From a virus, in the IMG/VR virus record IMGVR_UViG_3300032307_000921, positions 1-48,219 of that record: a DNA stretch of 48,219 nucleotides. One strand, 5' to 3'. Under the pieces are notes generated by a model. The model had not been told where the DNA came from. It did no database searches and saw only the letters and a list, made by a program, of their open reading frames with translations. The position numbers were made by a program, and so were the translations under genes. Numbering within the stretch: the first letter of the stretch is position 1; each line of letters opens with the position of its first letter. Of the stretch, positions 10,401 through 19,578 are shown piece after piece.

Positions 10401-12253
10401 ACATAACTTTGGGGAAATGAAACATATGACAAAACCCCTGACGTACCACCTAATAATGCTTGTGAATCCAATTGTGTCTCGTTACAAGAACATGATTGAC
10501 AATCAGGGTAAGTAATCATTGGTAGACGTATTGTGAAATTTTTTGTTTCACATTTTATGTTTAACACGTTACAAATAAATGCAAACGGTCTTACCTTGAT
10601 TACAGGAATTTCCACTCCACATAAGAAACATAAGGCTTGAATTACAATAGTGTAAATACCCAAAAGTAAGTGAGCATTTATCAAAATAACTAATCCAACA
10701 AACTGAATTACCGTGAATAATATTGAAAATAAAAAGTATAACAAATCAAAGTTTTTGAACCCATCATTAACAGGAAACTTGTTAATAGTACTATCACAAC
10801 TGTCATCATCAATTTCTTTTATCCCAATAAATCTACCTCGCCCATCTCCTTTTTTATATTGGTCAATTAATGATGATACCGTATAAACTCTGTTAAATTG
10901 AAATTCATAAAAAGTATCTTCGCAGTCAATGATTTCATTTAATCTATCTATCTGTTCTGATCCGGTAAAACCATTTGTATATCCACTCCAAGCCAAACCA
11001 AAATAATAAGAACTTTCTTGAAGTTTTTTTCTTGTTTGGATTGTTGAATTAGTCGGATCTGTTGTGGAATTCTCCCACCCATATTCTTTTACGTTAGGTA
11101 CCAAATAACTTGGCCTTCTAGTTTGTATGGTTAAATCGTTCGCTTGTGACCATTTTACTTTGAATCTGTACTTACCTTTAGTTGGTATGCCGAGAGTAGA
11201 ATCGTTAGACAAAACTCTTTCTCCAAATTCATTTGTCACAACATAGTCCAAATTCATTGGTAATTCTGTTAACCAAGTCCCATCTCCATCAATTACATTA
11301 CCTGCTTGTTCCAACTCATACACCTCTAGTACAGGATTACCGTCTTCATCTTGTTGTGTAGTCTGTCTTATCGTTAATATTTGACCAGGTCCTGAAGTAA
11401 GCCCACACAAATTACCCATATTATCTTTGGGTTTACAATTTCTCCTTATTCTAAATTTATCAGGAGAAGAAAACATTGACCCCATAAAAACTGAGGTTGG
11501 CTGGATATCGACGTTGGCGTCGTCTCGTAAATCAAAATCTACTCTATTGATTGATATGTCACATATTTCAGGATCTCCCCATAAAGGAGAAATTTCAGCA
11601 TTTTTAATTAGATTAATAATTTGAGGTAAGGAATTCAAATCAGTAGACGACCTAAATTTATTCCCCGCAACTTGCGCTTCAGTTGCTAAACCCATTCTAA
11701 TTAAATCTTGTGGTGTTAAGGAGAACTCACCTATATCTGAAAGGTCAACATCCATCACAATGGTTCGTTCTCCAAGCGGAACTCCCATTATCATATAGTC
11801 TCCGCTATCATTTGTTCTAGAGGTGAACCTATAATACTTGTCGTAGATTTCTACGGCAGTGCTTCCTGTTAGAACATCAGATTTTGAAGGTAGTGTGCCT
11901 GTTGCGGAGTGTTTTGAATATGATGGTGTATAAGGAAGTAAATTATATCGATATCCATCATCGTTCCTATCGTTTGGAGATTTGTACGGATATATACTTG
12001 TAATTATTGGGTTTGATTCATCAACCTCTTCGATTGGAATGAATATTGAAACTCTAGCATTTGGGACACCAAATCCGTTATTTGCCGTGACTCTACCTAC
12101 CAAAACACCATAGTCCGCGCAACTTCTTGAGTAGATATCCGTTTGTTGTATTTTAAGAGATAGTATTTCTAAGAACTCAAACTCTTGGTCTAATTGTACA
12201 TTAATTGATTTGTTAATACCAAGTTCGGTCTTAATTCTATATGAATCACCCAT
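7409..12253 (-). CDS. Giant baseplate-region protein (1614 aa) with carboxypeptidase-regulatory-like fold and membrane-like segments
   Basis: Translated directly after gp6. Residues about 45-165 look like a carboxypeptidase-regulatory-type Ig domain: GVLVGRVTANNGFGVPNARV, then TNDSGDYMIMGVPLGERTIV. Two strongly hydrophobic stretches follow, at about residues 500-545 (FLFSILFTVIQFVGLVILI) and about 1029-1075 (PFLFPFVIGIFAIGALISVL). They are long enough for one or two membrane spans each. A Cys-rich patch (DCQSCSC) follows the first. Such segments are unusual for a T4-type baseplate protein. The rest is Asn/Tyr-rich, beta-type sequence. The family is not named by me. A virion baseplate role is inferred from its place after gp6, and membrane contact during infection is speculative. 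Confidence 0.65.
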   Translation of the reverse strand: MGDSYRIKTELGINKSINVQLDQEFEFLEILSLKIQQTDIYSRSCADYGVLVGRVTANNGFGVPNARVSIFIPIEEVDESNPIITSIYPYKSPNDRNDDGYRYNLLPYTPSYSKHSATGTLPSKSDVLTGSTAVEIYDKYYRFTSRTNDSGDYMIMGVPLGERTIVMDVDLSDIGEFSLTPQDLIRMGLATEAQVAGNKFRSSTDLNSLPQIINLIKNAEISPLWGDPEICDISINRVDFDLRDDANVDIQPTSVFMGSMFSSPDKFRIRRNCKPKDNMGNLCGLTSGPGQILTIRQTTQQDEDGNPVLEVYELEQAGNVIDGDGTWLTELPMNLDYVVTNEFGERVLSNDSTLGIPTKGKYRFKVKWSQANDLTIQTRRPSYLVPNVKEYGWENSTTDPTNSTIQTRKKLQESSYYFGLAWSGYTNGFTGSEQIDRLNEIIDCEDTFYEFQFNRVYTVSSLIDQYKKGDGRGRFIGIKEIDDDSCDSTINKFPVNDGFKNFDLLYFLFSILFTVIQFVGLVILINAHLLLGIYTIVIQALCFLCGVEIPVIKVRPFAFICNVLNIKCETKNFTIRLPMITYPDCQSCSCNETQLDSQALLGGTSGVLSYVSFPQSYVQGLESIFGADGTPSEDVQVKSGIFAQAIAGNNDSVTDLNIFKTPKSSVVRFLSDESDEDKHFAFSESLTVGERINIFNTRPSYFDNLNKIKVTFAKDSNLGKFHFDNTITVLSNQTYESGQLLTSVNPGTTTDRNFLYTAQTVNGVVNGITGTTIQQATSVNVNYAVTQTTEQTVLYALPTGSTVSRQVYPQDREYFQVVTAITVADAIKIWNIGELETFPNVLAAPSRLILAKKRLRGYRRNDNDFLISPLDAFSDIENQYILILQRGVDPYSPKYTNEYRLGRLFGKNIDDTDLTITAQTRLNIPIQKLTQTSISVQPFNQNGMFYPSYFFTPGNDFSGFTTSTVGYYGSIDANSNISRLQTENMGGVTAMVSRTNNDFYSPNQNSAKYDSSEDVSGASYIFSNITAFSLNPLSAVILGSSASILPLASIPFLFPFVIGIFAIGALISVLLAVNFNYRDVQYQYFTPNAYPSLSANPMSISSKVINVMRTDRLPSSDALNGSSWQTNPALLQQNNNFIFYGIPELDPSIGLPPYSLGAEIPTADLEGLPNYTTVLSSFNCENMVGLDCYQGFGNTFEVNQECTTKDAVEKGCYMFLRRPLADLGKDINNFNEWGYRFRFFYGLCRGVLSQSFMNNWINGSLYFFPIQVDTFYNRQNKVGQVRFCEDVVYYNRDSNNFYYRSSPYNFTTNKFVGKIVNKQDGGINDLNLLYPTTIINLGMKDYFYSEITFDPTTRGFILPNINPTSYGDTSDLINLFVISRITDENFLEQLIPAGDNSINQLFSRPERRIDGDLAQLLSINSEIGNINFSPEYYDVLSGDTNPPTQILGTAEYPTMAVWFSSTTEDLQTKDYLTPGRINFRGTDDIGYYPYPYSITSQVVPFYQWRLDNTNLIFGNQYNSWATSSSDIVQNVRYQSLDRYASDTQYFWSNNSESNDLNARGYIFNVNGTVGNGQYIATGALKQKFVVGAPFQFYFGTIVGQTALDKFKTKYSVDE

Positions 12254-12268
12254 GTAATATCTTTAGTT

Positions 12269-12276
12269 TATAAATA
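12269..12276 (-). promoter_or_regulatory. Candidate late promoter box TATTTATA
   Basis: Coding-strand TATTTATA, 16 bases upstream of the 1614-aa gene, in the 98-base gap after gp6. The rest of the gap is AT-rich, with only a weak hairpin (TTTTTAA/TTAAAAA). Confidence 0.4.
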
Positions 12277-12351
12277 GTTTATGTGTAATTTTTAAGAATT
12301 AAAAACACACACATTATAAATTATAACCCAAAGCGTTGGATAATAAACCGA

Positions 12352-14190
12352 TTATGAGAAAGTAGTGGATTGGAAATTTTGAACCGAAACCTTAATATCT
12401 TTATTTGGATATCTGATTTGGTATACCTGTGATGGTTGTGCAAAAATTGTTGAGTTGACTGGTTGAATCTCTCTTGTCTCAGGATTAGAATATTCCATAG
12501 AAGTTTCTGCGGATGAATACTGACCTCCAACATTGTTGAAAACTTTAATCCCCGAAACAGTTAAAACTCCATTTTGATTTTGAACAATACTTTGAATTTC
12601 AGATAAATAGACATTCTGTCCCAACTCCCTTACTTGAGGATTAAAGTAAGCCGCAATTCTATCCACAACATCAGCAATAACTTGACCTGAATTCTGAGCT
12701 GATGTTAAAACAATAGAGACTTCAACACTTAAATCGATAACCTCAGCCGTAAGAATAGATATATAATCATTCATCATTCTATAGTTAGAAAGATAAGTCG
12801 CAACATTTTGTTTTAAGGTATTTGATACAATATTTGTTAACTTTCCTGAAGTATCATATGATAATAATTGAATCAAAATTTTGTTGTTGTTTTCAGTAAC
12901 TGAAACTTTGGCAGGTGCACCAAACTCTGATGGCATATTTCTGATAATAGACTCATAGTCTTGCACTGTAACGGCTCTTTTTTGAGCTGAGAAGTTGAAT
13001 GAGACATAGTTTCTAATTTCTTCAAGTGACGGTAGCCCCGCTCCACCGATTGCTGCAGTAACGTTATTACATCTCAAAGAATTCACTACTGAAGAGTTAG
13101 TAAGTTCGGATGGTCCATTAACAAAGAAAGACACGGTACCAATCTGAGTGATAACGTTTGTACCTAAGTTAGTACCTAAACCACCACCAATTCTATATTG
13201 TACAAATAAAGTTGAGTTTGGAGTTAAAGCAGACCCTAAAGATATGTTGTTCGAATATCTCTGTAAATCTATTGTCGCACCTAATGTCGTGAATTGGTTA
13301 AGAGCATCTTGTGCAGTATTTGTACCACCACCAAAAGTTAATTTTTTGAATCCTTCAGGTGTATATTCACTAATAAATCTATTTGGTGTTTGAATATACC
13401 TACCAACTTTAATACCTGGTTGGTCAGATACTTTTGTTGGGTCTTCAATAAAAACTCGATCTTCAGCTAAAGCGTCTACCTCATACCATTTATTAGATGG
13501 TCCTAAAAATTCAGCACTTGTTGGTATGTTGGTATATTCAGTTCCACTCTTAAGTAAAACACTTGTTATACCCAACACATTTTTTTCAGGTAGAAACAAT
13601 TCAAAAAATGGTTTAACATCATTTGGTGTTATAACTCTTTTGAAAACCTTAGTGATACCATTAACTACCAGCTCTCGTTTAGTAATTGTATAGTTTACTA
13701 ATACGTTATTGGCATTGAAGTTAGGTATCTTAAGTCTATTAGGAAATCCTTGGGCATTGTATGGTGAAGTGAAATCAACATCATATATATTTTCAAAAAC
13801 AATTCCCGCCCCTGAAACTTGTGACCCTCTAGCTAAAATTCCAAGGTATCTTTCATCTTCTTTGTCACCGAAGGCTGGTACAGTAATTGAGAAATCTACT
13901 AAAGATACTGATGGTCTTTGTCCAGGTAGTTTCAACCCATAAGTTCTTGCAATATTATATATTGAAGATCTTTGTTGAGCGTATTGTAGTACTGTTTCTT
14001 GAATACTCCTATCAATATGATAATGTAAGTTATCCGCAACCGCGGCATTCAAGTCCAAAAATACTGAGAATACAGATGCATCATTAAAATCTTGTATTAG
14101 TTCAGGATAATATGTCCTTACATAATTAAGTAACTCAGTCCTTATCCCCTGATAATCTCTAGTTGTATATGAAATTTTACGATTTGCCAT
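12352..14190 (-). CDS. gp6: Baseplate wedge protein gp6-like (baseplate J family)
   Basis: A 612-residue protein, close to T4 gp6 (660 residues). The N-terminus carries features typical of the gp6/J family: ISYTTRDYQGIRTELLNYVR, then a Pro-Glu-Leu and FNDASVFSVFLDLNAAVADN region with a conserved HYHIDR helix, followed by a beta-rich middle and a C-terminal alpha/beta part (about residues 400-480). gp6 forms the wedge ring that ties baseplate wedges together and pairs with gp25, gp53 and gp7. It starts 5 bases after the gp25 stop, so the two are almost certainly co-translated. This is one of the more secure assignments in the window. Confidence 0.88.
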   Translation of the reverse strand: MANRKISYTTRDYQGIRTELLNYVRTYYPELIQDFNDASVFSVFLDLNAAVADNLHYHIDRSIQETVLQYAQQRSSIYNIARTYGLKLPGQRPSVSLVDFSITVPAFGDKEDERYLGILARGSQVSGAGIVFENIYDVDFTSPYNAQGFPNRLKIPNFNANNVLVNYTITKRELVVNGITKVFKRVITPNDVKPFFELFLPEKNVLGITSVLLKSGTEYTNIPTSAEFLGPSNKWYEVDALAEDRVFIEDPTKVSDQPGIKVGRYIQTPNRFISEYTPEGFKKLTFGGGTNTAQDALNQFTTLGATIDLQRYSNNISLGSALTPNSTLFVQYRIGGGLGTNLGTNVITQIGTVSFFVNGPSELTNSSVVNSLRCNNVTAAIGGAGLPSLEEIRNYVSFNFSAQKRAVTVQDYESIIRNMPSEFGAPAKVSVTENNNKILIQLLSYDTSGKLTNIVSNTLKQNVATYLSNYRMMNDYISILTAEVIDLSVEVSIVLTSAQNSGQVIADVVDRIAAYFNPQVRELGQNVYLSEIQSIVQNQNGVLTVSGIKVFNNVGGQYSSAETSMEYSNPETREIQPVNSTIFAQPSQVYQIRYPNKDIKVSVQNFQSTTFS

Positions 14191-14195
14191 CTATA

Positions 14196-14666
14196 TTAAA
14201 TATTAATAATAACAAAATCACTTTGAGCAAAAGTCGATCTGTTGTTTGAGTAATCTATTCTAATTTTTGCAGTATATTCTGAAGTACCTTTTCCTGGTAA
14301 TCTGTAAATTGGAGATTCACTTGTGCCAATAGTATTTTCACCTATCATAGTATCAACTTCCTCCATTGGATCCGCTGGTGTAATTGTTATCTGATTTAAT
14401 AAAAGGTTCGGCATAAATTGTTGAACCGCATCTCTTATATCTGATTGAATTGCATCAAAAGTCAAACCATCAAATGGTTCAAATAAGAATTCGTATAATC
14501 TAGTACCAAATTCAGGTAAATAATATCTACTTCCCTTCCTTGTTAAAAGTAAGTGAATTAAATCAGATTTTACCTGTTGAGACTCTAGTTGAGTAAGTTC
14601 TAAAAAATCACCTCGTCTAGAATCTCTGAATGGAAAATTAATACCATATGTAACTCCGTTCGCCAT
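14196..14666 (-). CDS. gp25: Baseplate wedge protein gp25-like (GpW/gp25 family)
   Basis: A 156-residue protein (T4 gp25 is 132). It shows the family core at about residues 33-66: VKSDLIHLLLTRKGSRYYLP then EFGTRLYEFLFEP, including the conserved Glu and Arg of the EPR-type motif. gp25 belongs to the most conserved set of contractile-system wedge proteins and binds gp6. Here it is the first gene after the nrdA terminator, with TATTTATA and TATTTATC boxes upstream, so it likely opens the second virion transcript. Its C-terminus (about residues 110-156) is slightly longer than in T4. Confidence 0.9.
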   Translation of the reverse strand: MANGVTYGINFPFRDSRRGDFLELTQLESQQVKSDLIHLLLTRKGSRYYLPEFGTRLYEFLFEPFDGLTFDAIQSDIRDAVQQFMPNLLLNQITITPADPMEEVDTMIGENTIGTSESPIYRLPGKGTSEYTAKIRIDYSNNRSTFAQSDFVIINI

Positions 14667-14696
14667 AAAGATAAATATAAGCCCCTTGTTTTTCCT

Positions 14697-14704
14697 TATA
14701 AATA
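14697..14704 (-). promoter_or_regulatory. Candidate late promoter box TATTTATA
   Basis: Coding-strand TATTTATA, 31 bases upstream of gp25 and directly downstream of the nrdA terminator. A second box (TATTTATC, 14670-14677) is only 4 bases from the ATG and is probably too close to serve as a promoter for this start. Confidence 0.45.
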
Positions 14705-14717
14705 GCCCAAAATAAAA

Positions 14718-14739
14718 AATCCCGATATATATCGGGATT
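14718..14739 (-). terminator. Rho-independent terminator of the replication/nrd operon
   Basis: A perfect palindrome (AATCCCGATA and its complement, TA centre). On the minus strand it is followed by a run of six T and then ATTTT. It lies 11 bases after the nrdA stop and separates the replication/nucleotide block from gp25. Confidence 0.88.
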
Positions 14740-14749
14740 AATTATTTAA

Positions 14750-17176
14750 TTATGAAGAACAACCGAAACATTCGATTTCAATTCCTTCAGGTTTTGGCGG
14801 TAAATTCATACTACTATAATCAACCTTTGGAACTTCTACAACAGGTTTTGGTTTTTGTACCTTTGACATATCCAATGCTAAGTGTTTAGCACCTGTAGAA
14901 ATTGCCTTTGTTCTAACATAATAACAAAGAGTTTTCAATCCTTTTTCCCATGAATGGAAATGTGATGAAGTAATCTTTGACAATGTCGGATTTGACATAT
15001 AAATGTTCATCGATTGAGATTGGTCAACAAATGGTGCTCTGTCCGCCGCCATATTAATCAATTCTTTCTGTGAAATCTCCCAAATAGTTTTGTATTTTGG
15101 AATCAAGTGTTCAATCCTTTTAACTTTTTTGTTATAGTTTTTATCTTCAATATCAAGATACTGATTAAAGTTAATATTTTGAATCGACCCTTCATTCAAA
15201 ATAATTTCATTTTTCAAATCCTCAGACCAAATACCAATCTTCTCAAAATCATTAATCAAGTATTTGTTCACAATCATAATTTCACCTCCTACAACTCGTC
15301 TATTGAATAGTGCTGAGTGAGCTGGTTCAGTCATTTCAAAAGAACCTGTAATCTTAGCAGATGACGCAACTGGCATCTGAGCGGTGAACAATGAATTACA
15401 AACTCCATATTCTTGAACATCTTTTTTCAATGTTTCCCAATCTAAAAATAAATCAGAATCATTTATACCCCACATATCAAATTGGAAAATACCTTTTGAC
15501 ATTGGAGAACCTTTGAAGAACTCATAAGGTTTTCTAATACCTTTCTTACACAAATCATTACTCTCAGTAACTGCCGCGAAATAAATTGATTCAAAGATAT
15601 TCTTGTTCAACGTTTTGGCGTCGTCAGAAGTGAAAACATAGTCTAAAAGACAGAACACATCTGCTAATCCTTGTACTCCAATTCCAATTGCTCTTTGTTC
15701 AAGACCACCTTTCAGACCTTTTTCAGTAGAATAATTATTTTTATCGATAACATTATTCAAAGCTCTAACCGCTTTTCTTACTTCTTGAATTAATAGGTTG
15801 TAATCAAACTTACCATCAACAATAAAGTTTTTCAACACAATTGAAGATAAAGTACAAATCGCAGTGGTTCTTTCATCAGTATACTGATAAATTTCATTAC
15901 ATAGGTTAGACTGTTTAATCACACCAATGTTTTGATGGTTTGTTTTCTTATTAGCACTATCTTTAGCACATAGATAAGGAACCCCAGTCTCAATTTGAGA
16001 CTCAATGACTTTACTCCAAATTTCTTGAGCCTTCACTTTACGACCAAGTCCCAAATCAACCGCTTTCTGATAATTTCTTTCATACTCATCACCATAACAT
16101 TCCTGTAAAGGTTTGATGCCCGCTTTAAGAATTTCATTAGGACAGAATAAGTACCAATCTTCATTATTCTTAACCGCTCTCATGAAGTTATCAGGAATCC
16201 ATAATGCTGTGAATAAGTCTCTCGCCCTCAATTCTTCAGCTCCTGTATTCTTTTTAATATCCAACAAGTCGAAAATATCTTTATGCCATGGTTCCAAATA
16301 GATTGCGGCACTACCAGGTCTTCTTCCTTGTTGATTAAAGAATCTTAGTGATTCATTAACAATCTTCAAATACTTCAACAAACCACCAGCAAATCCACCT
16401 GAAGATGTAATTCGACTTTCTTTACTTCTGATGTTAGACATCGATAATCCAATACCTGCTGCGTCTGATGAATATGTTGAAATATCATTCAAAGTTTTCA
16501 ACAAACCATCTCTAGAGTCGGAGTTGTTATAGTGTAATACACAAGAAGCCAACTGAGGAACCTTTGTTCCTGAGTTAATCATAATTGGTGTCGCCTTGGA
16601 AATACGTTGACTCGATAGTGACTCATAGTATTCAACCGCCTCTTCAAAAGTATTGGTTACCCACAAAGCTACTCTCATGTACATGTGTTGTGGTCTTTCA
16701 ATTACTCTACCCTCTGGAGTTTTCAATAGATACATTTCTTGTAAAGATCTCCAACCAAAGTAATCAAAGTTATAGTCATTTTCATGATTGATAACTTCGT
16801 CAATCTTGGACGGACCATACTCTTCAATCTTTACCATCAAATCATCGTGTACTACACCATCAACGTGTAATGTATGCATTACATTATAAAAACTTGGGTC
16901 AGTTTCTTTATGATAGGATGAAATCGCAACCGATGCTGCTAGTCTTGAATAATCATAGTGACTACCAGTATATGCCGCAGCAATTTCATACACAAGTTTA
17001 TCTAACTCTTTTGTTGTTATGTTACCTTCAGTTGGCACTGAGGTAATCACCTTAATGAATATTTCGTCAGAGTTTACGGTTAACCCTTTCGCAGCTCTTT
17101 TAATTCTGTTGTAAATTTTTTGAGGATTAAATGCAACATCTTCCCCACCTCTCTTTTTAATTTTTAATGACATCAT
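14750..17176 (-). CDS. nrdA: Ribonucleoside-diphosphate reductase, class I large subunit
   Basis: An 808-residue protein that reduces ribonucleoside diphosphates to supply DNA precursors, working with NrdB encoded just upstream. The N-terminus has an ATP-cone domain (about residues 3-95; LKIKKRGGEDVAFNPQKIYN), the usual site of allosteric activity control. The catalytic barrel follows: ASCVLHYNNSDSRDGLL near residue 220 with the first redox Cys, a finger-loop SNLCNEI near 425, and the ISKATPIMINSGT segment. The C-terminal tail ends ECFGCSS, the CxxC pair that re-reduces the active site. ATG is doubled (MM); either could be used. It starts 18 bases after nrdB. No thioredoxin or glutaredoxin gene is in the window. 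Assignment is secure. Confidence 0.95.
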   Translation of the reverse strand: MMSLKIKKRGGEDVAFNPQKIYNRIKRAAKGLTVNSDEIFIKVITSVPTEGNITTKELDKLVYEIAAAYTGSHYDYSRLAASVAISSYHKETDPSFYNVMHTLHVDGVVHDDLMVKIEEYGPSKIDEVINHENDYNFDYFGWRSLQEMYLLKTPEGRVIERPQHMYMRVALWVTNTFEEAVEYYESLSSQRISKATPIMINSGTKVPQLASCVLHYNNSDSRDGLLKTLNDISTYSSDAAGIGLSMSNIRSKESRITSSGGFAGGLLKYLKIVNESLRFFNQQGRRPGSAAIYLEPWHKDIFDLLDIKKNTGAEELRARDLFTALWIPDNFMRAVKNNEDWYLFCPNEILKAGIKPLQECYGDEYERNYQKAVDLGLGRKVKAQEIWSKVIESQIETGVPYLCAKDSANKKTNHQNIGVIKQSNLCNEIYQYTDERTTAICTLSSIVLKNFIVDGKFDYNLLIQEVRKAVRALNNVIDKNNYSTEKGLKGGLEQRAIGIGVQGLADVFCLLDYVFTSDDAKTLNKNIFESIYFAAVTESNDLCKKGIRKPYEFFKGSPMSKGIFQFDMWGINDSDLFLDWETLKKDVQEYGVCNSLFTAQMPVASSAKITGSFEMTEPAHSALFNRRVVGGEIMIVNKYLINDFEKIGIWSEDLKNEIILNEGSIQNINFNQYLDIEDKNYNKKVKRIEHLIPKYKTIWEISQKELINMAADRAPFVDQSQSMNIYMSNPTLSKITSSHFHSWEKGLKTLCYYVRTKAISTGAKHLALDMSKVQKPKPVVEVPKVDYSSMNLPPKPEGIEIECFGCSS

Positions 17177-17194
17177 AGATATAAAAGTATTAAA

Positions 17195-18142
17195 TTAAAA
17201 ATCAGAATCAAATGATAATTCTTCGTTTAGTTTAGCCTTTTGGTATTCCATTGTTCTAGACTCAAAGAAGTTACCTTTTGTTTCAACCGCAATCTGTTCC
17301 ATAAATTTGAATGGTTGTTCTACATTGAACTCTTTTTTACATCCAAACTTAACCAACAATTGGTCAGTGATAAATTCCAAATATTGTTTCATAAGATTGG
17401 AGTTCATACCGATAAGTGAAACTGGTAGTGATTCAGTAATAAATTCTTTTTCAATCTCCAAAGCGGACAATAGAATTTCTTTAATTCTTTTTTCAGATGG
17501 TTTGTTTTCCAAGTGATTGTTAACCAAGTGAATTGCGAAGTCACAGTGGAGGTTCTCGTCTTTGAAAATCAAACTGTTTGCATTACACAATCCTTGCATA
17601 ATACCTCTTGATTTCAACCAAAAGATTGAACAGAATGACCCTGAGAAAAATATACCTTCAACCGCGGCAAATGCAACGAGTCTCTCTTGGAAGGTAGAGT
17701 TCTTAATCCAATCAAGAGCCCACTTCGCCTTCTTCTGTACCGCAGGTAAATTATCTAATGCAGTGAAACATAATTGTTTTTCTTTCTCATTTGAGATGTA
17801 TGTATCAATCAACAATGAATACATCAAGCTGTGGATGTTTTCCATCATCAACTGAAATCCATAGAAGAATTTTGCTTCAGGATATTGTACTTCTTTAACA
17901 AAGTTTTCCGCAAGATTTTCATTTACGATACCGTCAGAAGCGGCAAAGAATGATAAAATATTCTTGACGAAATATTGTTCATTTTCAGTTAGATTATTCC
18001 AATCTCTAATGTCATTTGTCAAATCTACTTCTTCCGCAGTCCAAAAAGCCGCTTGGTGAGATTTATAAAATTCCCAAATATCATTGTGTTCAATAGGGAA
18101 AATGACGAATCTATTCGGATTTTCTTCTAAAATTTTTTCCAT
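17195..18142 (-). CDS. nrdB: Ribonucleoside-diphosphate reductase, class Ia small subunit
   Basis: A 315-residue protein holding the di-iron centre and tyrosyl radical. Expected ligands are all visible: D40 (WTAEEVDL), E101 and H104 (ENIHSLMY), E162 (AVEGIFFSG), and E196 and H199 (KDENLHCDF). The radical Tyr is Y108. Spacing and wording match the R2 type shared by eukaryotes and Bacteroidota ([20 protein letters not shown]) more than the E. coli type. The C-terminal tail LSFDSDF matches the peptide that docks on the large subunit. It lies 15 bases after gp41 and 18 bases before nrdA. Assignment is secure. Confidence 0.95.
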   Translation of the reverse strand: MEKILEENPNRFVIFPIEHNDIWEFYKSHQAAFWTAEEVDLTNDIRDWNNLTENEQYFVKNILSFFAASDGIVNENLAENFVKEVQYPEAKFFYGFQLMMENIHSLMYSLLIDTYISNEKEKQLCFTALDNLPAVQKKAKWALDWIKNSTFQERLVAFAAVEGIFFSGSFCSIFWLKSRGIMQGLCNANSLIFKDENLHCDFAIHLVNNHLENKPSEKRIKEILLSALEIEKEFITESLPVSLIGMNSNLMKQYLEFITDQLLVKFGCKKEFNVEQPFKFMEQIAVETKGNFFESRTMEYQKAKLNEELSFDSDF

Positions 18143-18157
18143 AATTAATTGTGTGTT

Positions 18158-19543
18158 TTATAATTGTTGTTTTTGTTGTTGTTCTTTCTGTTTTCTTTTT
18201 TCCATCAACTCCTTAACTCTGTCTCTCTTTTTCTCTTCTTGTTGTTCTTCAAAGCCTAAGAATGTTACAGAACTTTCAGTGTCAATTTCAAGGAGTTCGT
18301 TGTTGAATTTACAATTCTCAAACACCACCCCGTCTTTTCCAAGACGTGATTTCGTTATCGCAATTGTTGCCAAATTCATCTCCTTTTGTTGAAGTGTTTT
18401 TGCCACCGTAATGATAACGTGTCCAACTTGGGCCTTCTTAATTGACCCACCCATTTGGTCAGTAGTAACAACTTCTGAAGAAATGGAACTTCTATTTCCT
18501 TGAGTTGCTGTCCAACCAACCAAATTAAGTTCGTGACACATCGCTTCAAATCCTCTCATCACCGAACCCTCAGCTTTCCACTCATCTTTAGATGATGATT
18601 CAGGTAATACACAATCAATATAATCTAACATAATCATATCAATTTTGTTTCCATCCGCAATCATTTTTCTAACCTGATTTTTAAGTTGGTTCATTGTCAT
18701 AGTATCAGATGCCAACTTCTTCAATACAAGTTTATTTTTCATCGTTTCTTGTACTTCAGTAATTTTTGACATCACTTCTTCTTTATGATGTGCCAACTCA
18801 TCAGGTGGAATACCTGTCCAAATCGTAAAGTGTTTCCTCTGAACAATCTTTGGATTGTCTTCGAAGAATACCTGAAGGACATTGTACCCCAAGTTGAATG
18901 CAGTATTAGCAATCTTCGTTAAGATTGTAGTTTTACCCACACCTGTTGGTGCAAGGATTACACCAATCTCACCTTTAGCTAAACCACCCTTAAGTAGTTT
19001 GTCAATACCTGGTATTCCCATAGGTATTGGGTGTCTATAGTCCTCATCTAATACTGTCTCTAAGTCCGAGAAAATGTCTGTTTGACCTTTCTCTATTTCA
19101 CCAACCTGTAACGCCTCTCTAACTAACCCCTCCACTTTATCATAAGATTCAAAGTCACCTTGAGTGATGATTTTTTGAGCCTTATCCATAGCCTTCTGAA
19201 GTTCTTGTTGTTTACAGAATTTCAAAGCCTTTTCTTGAACAAACTGTGTTCCTTCGAATGGAGCGTCTTTAACTTGTTTAAGTGTATCTAAAACAATTTT
19301 GGCAACTAATTCTTGAGAAACTTCAGACTTGATAATTTGTTCGAGAGTTTCGAAGTTAGGGGTTGATTCATACTTTACATAGTATTCCTTAATCATCTGT
19401 AATAGGATTTTGAAATACTTGTTATCAAAGTATGTTGACTCGATGACATCAAGAATAGACGATGAAAAATCTTTATCTACCACAATCTGATTCAATAACT
19501 GAATCTGGAAAGTGTTCCCTAAGTAATCGAAATTTTTGTTCAT
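18158..19543 (-). CDS. gp41: Replicative DNA helicase, T4 gp41 / DnaB family
   Basis: A 461-residue protein (T4 gp41 is 475). An N-terminal helical domain (about 1-150) precedes a RecA-like motor: Walker A APTGVGKTT (198-206), an FFEDNPKIVQRK segment (226-237) corresponding to helicase motif H1a, and Walker B MIMLDYID (303-310). A motif-H3-like WTATQGNRSS (about 352-361) follows. It would form a hexamer that unwinds DNA 5' to 3' at the fork. The C-terminus is a highly charged, Gln/Lys-rich tail (about 435-461). No primase gene is in the window. It sits in the gp32-uvsX-rnh operon. Confidence 0.92.
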   Translation of the reverse strand: MNKNFDYLGNTFQIQLLNQIVVDKDFSSSILDVIESTYFDNKYFKILLQMIKEYYVKYESTPNFETLEQIIKSEVSQELVAKIVLDTLKQVKDAPFEGTQFVQEKALKFCKQQELQKAMDKAQKIITQGDFESYDKVEGLVREALQVGEIEKGQTDIFSDLETVLDEDYRHPIPMGIPGIDKLLKGGLAKGEIGVILAPTGVGKTTILTKIANTAFNLGYNVLQVFFEDNPKIVQRKHFTIWTGIPPDELAHHKEEVMSKITEVQETMKNKLVLKKLASDTMTMNQLKNQVRKMIADGNKIDMIMLDYIDCVLPESSSKDEWKAEGSVMRGFEAMCHELNLVGWTATQGNRSSISSEVVTTDQMGGSIKKAQVGHVIITVAKTLQQKEMNLATIAITKSRLGKDGVVFENCKFNNELLEIDTESSVTFLGFEEQQEEKKRDRVKELMEKRKQKEQQQKQQL

Positions 19544-19578
19544 ATATTTGTATTGCTCCCCTGTGTATTATTAAATAC

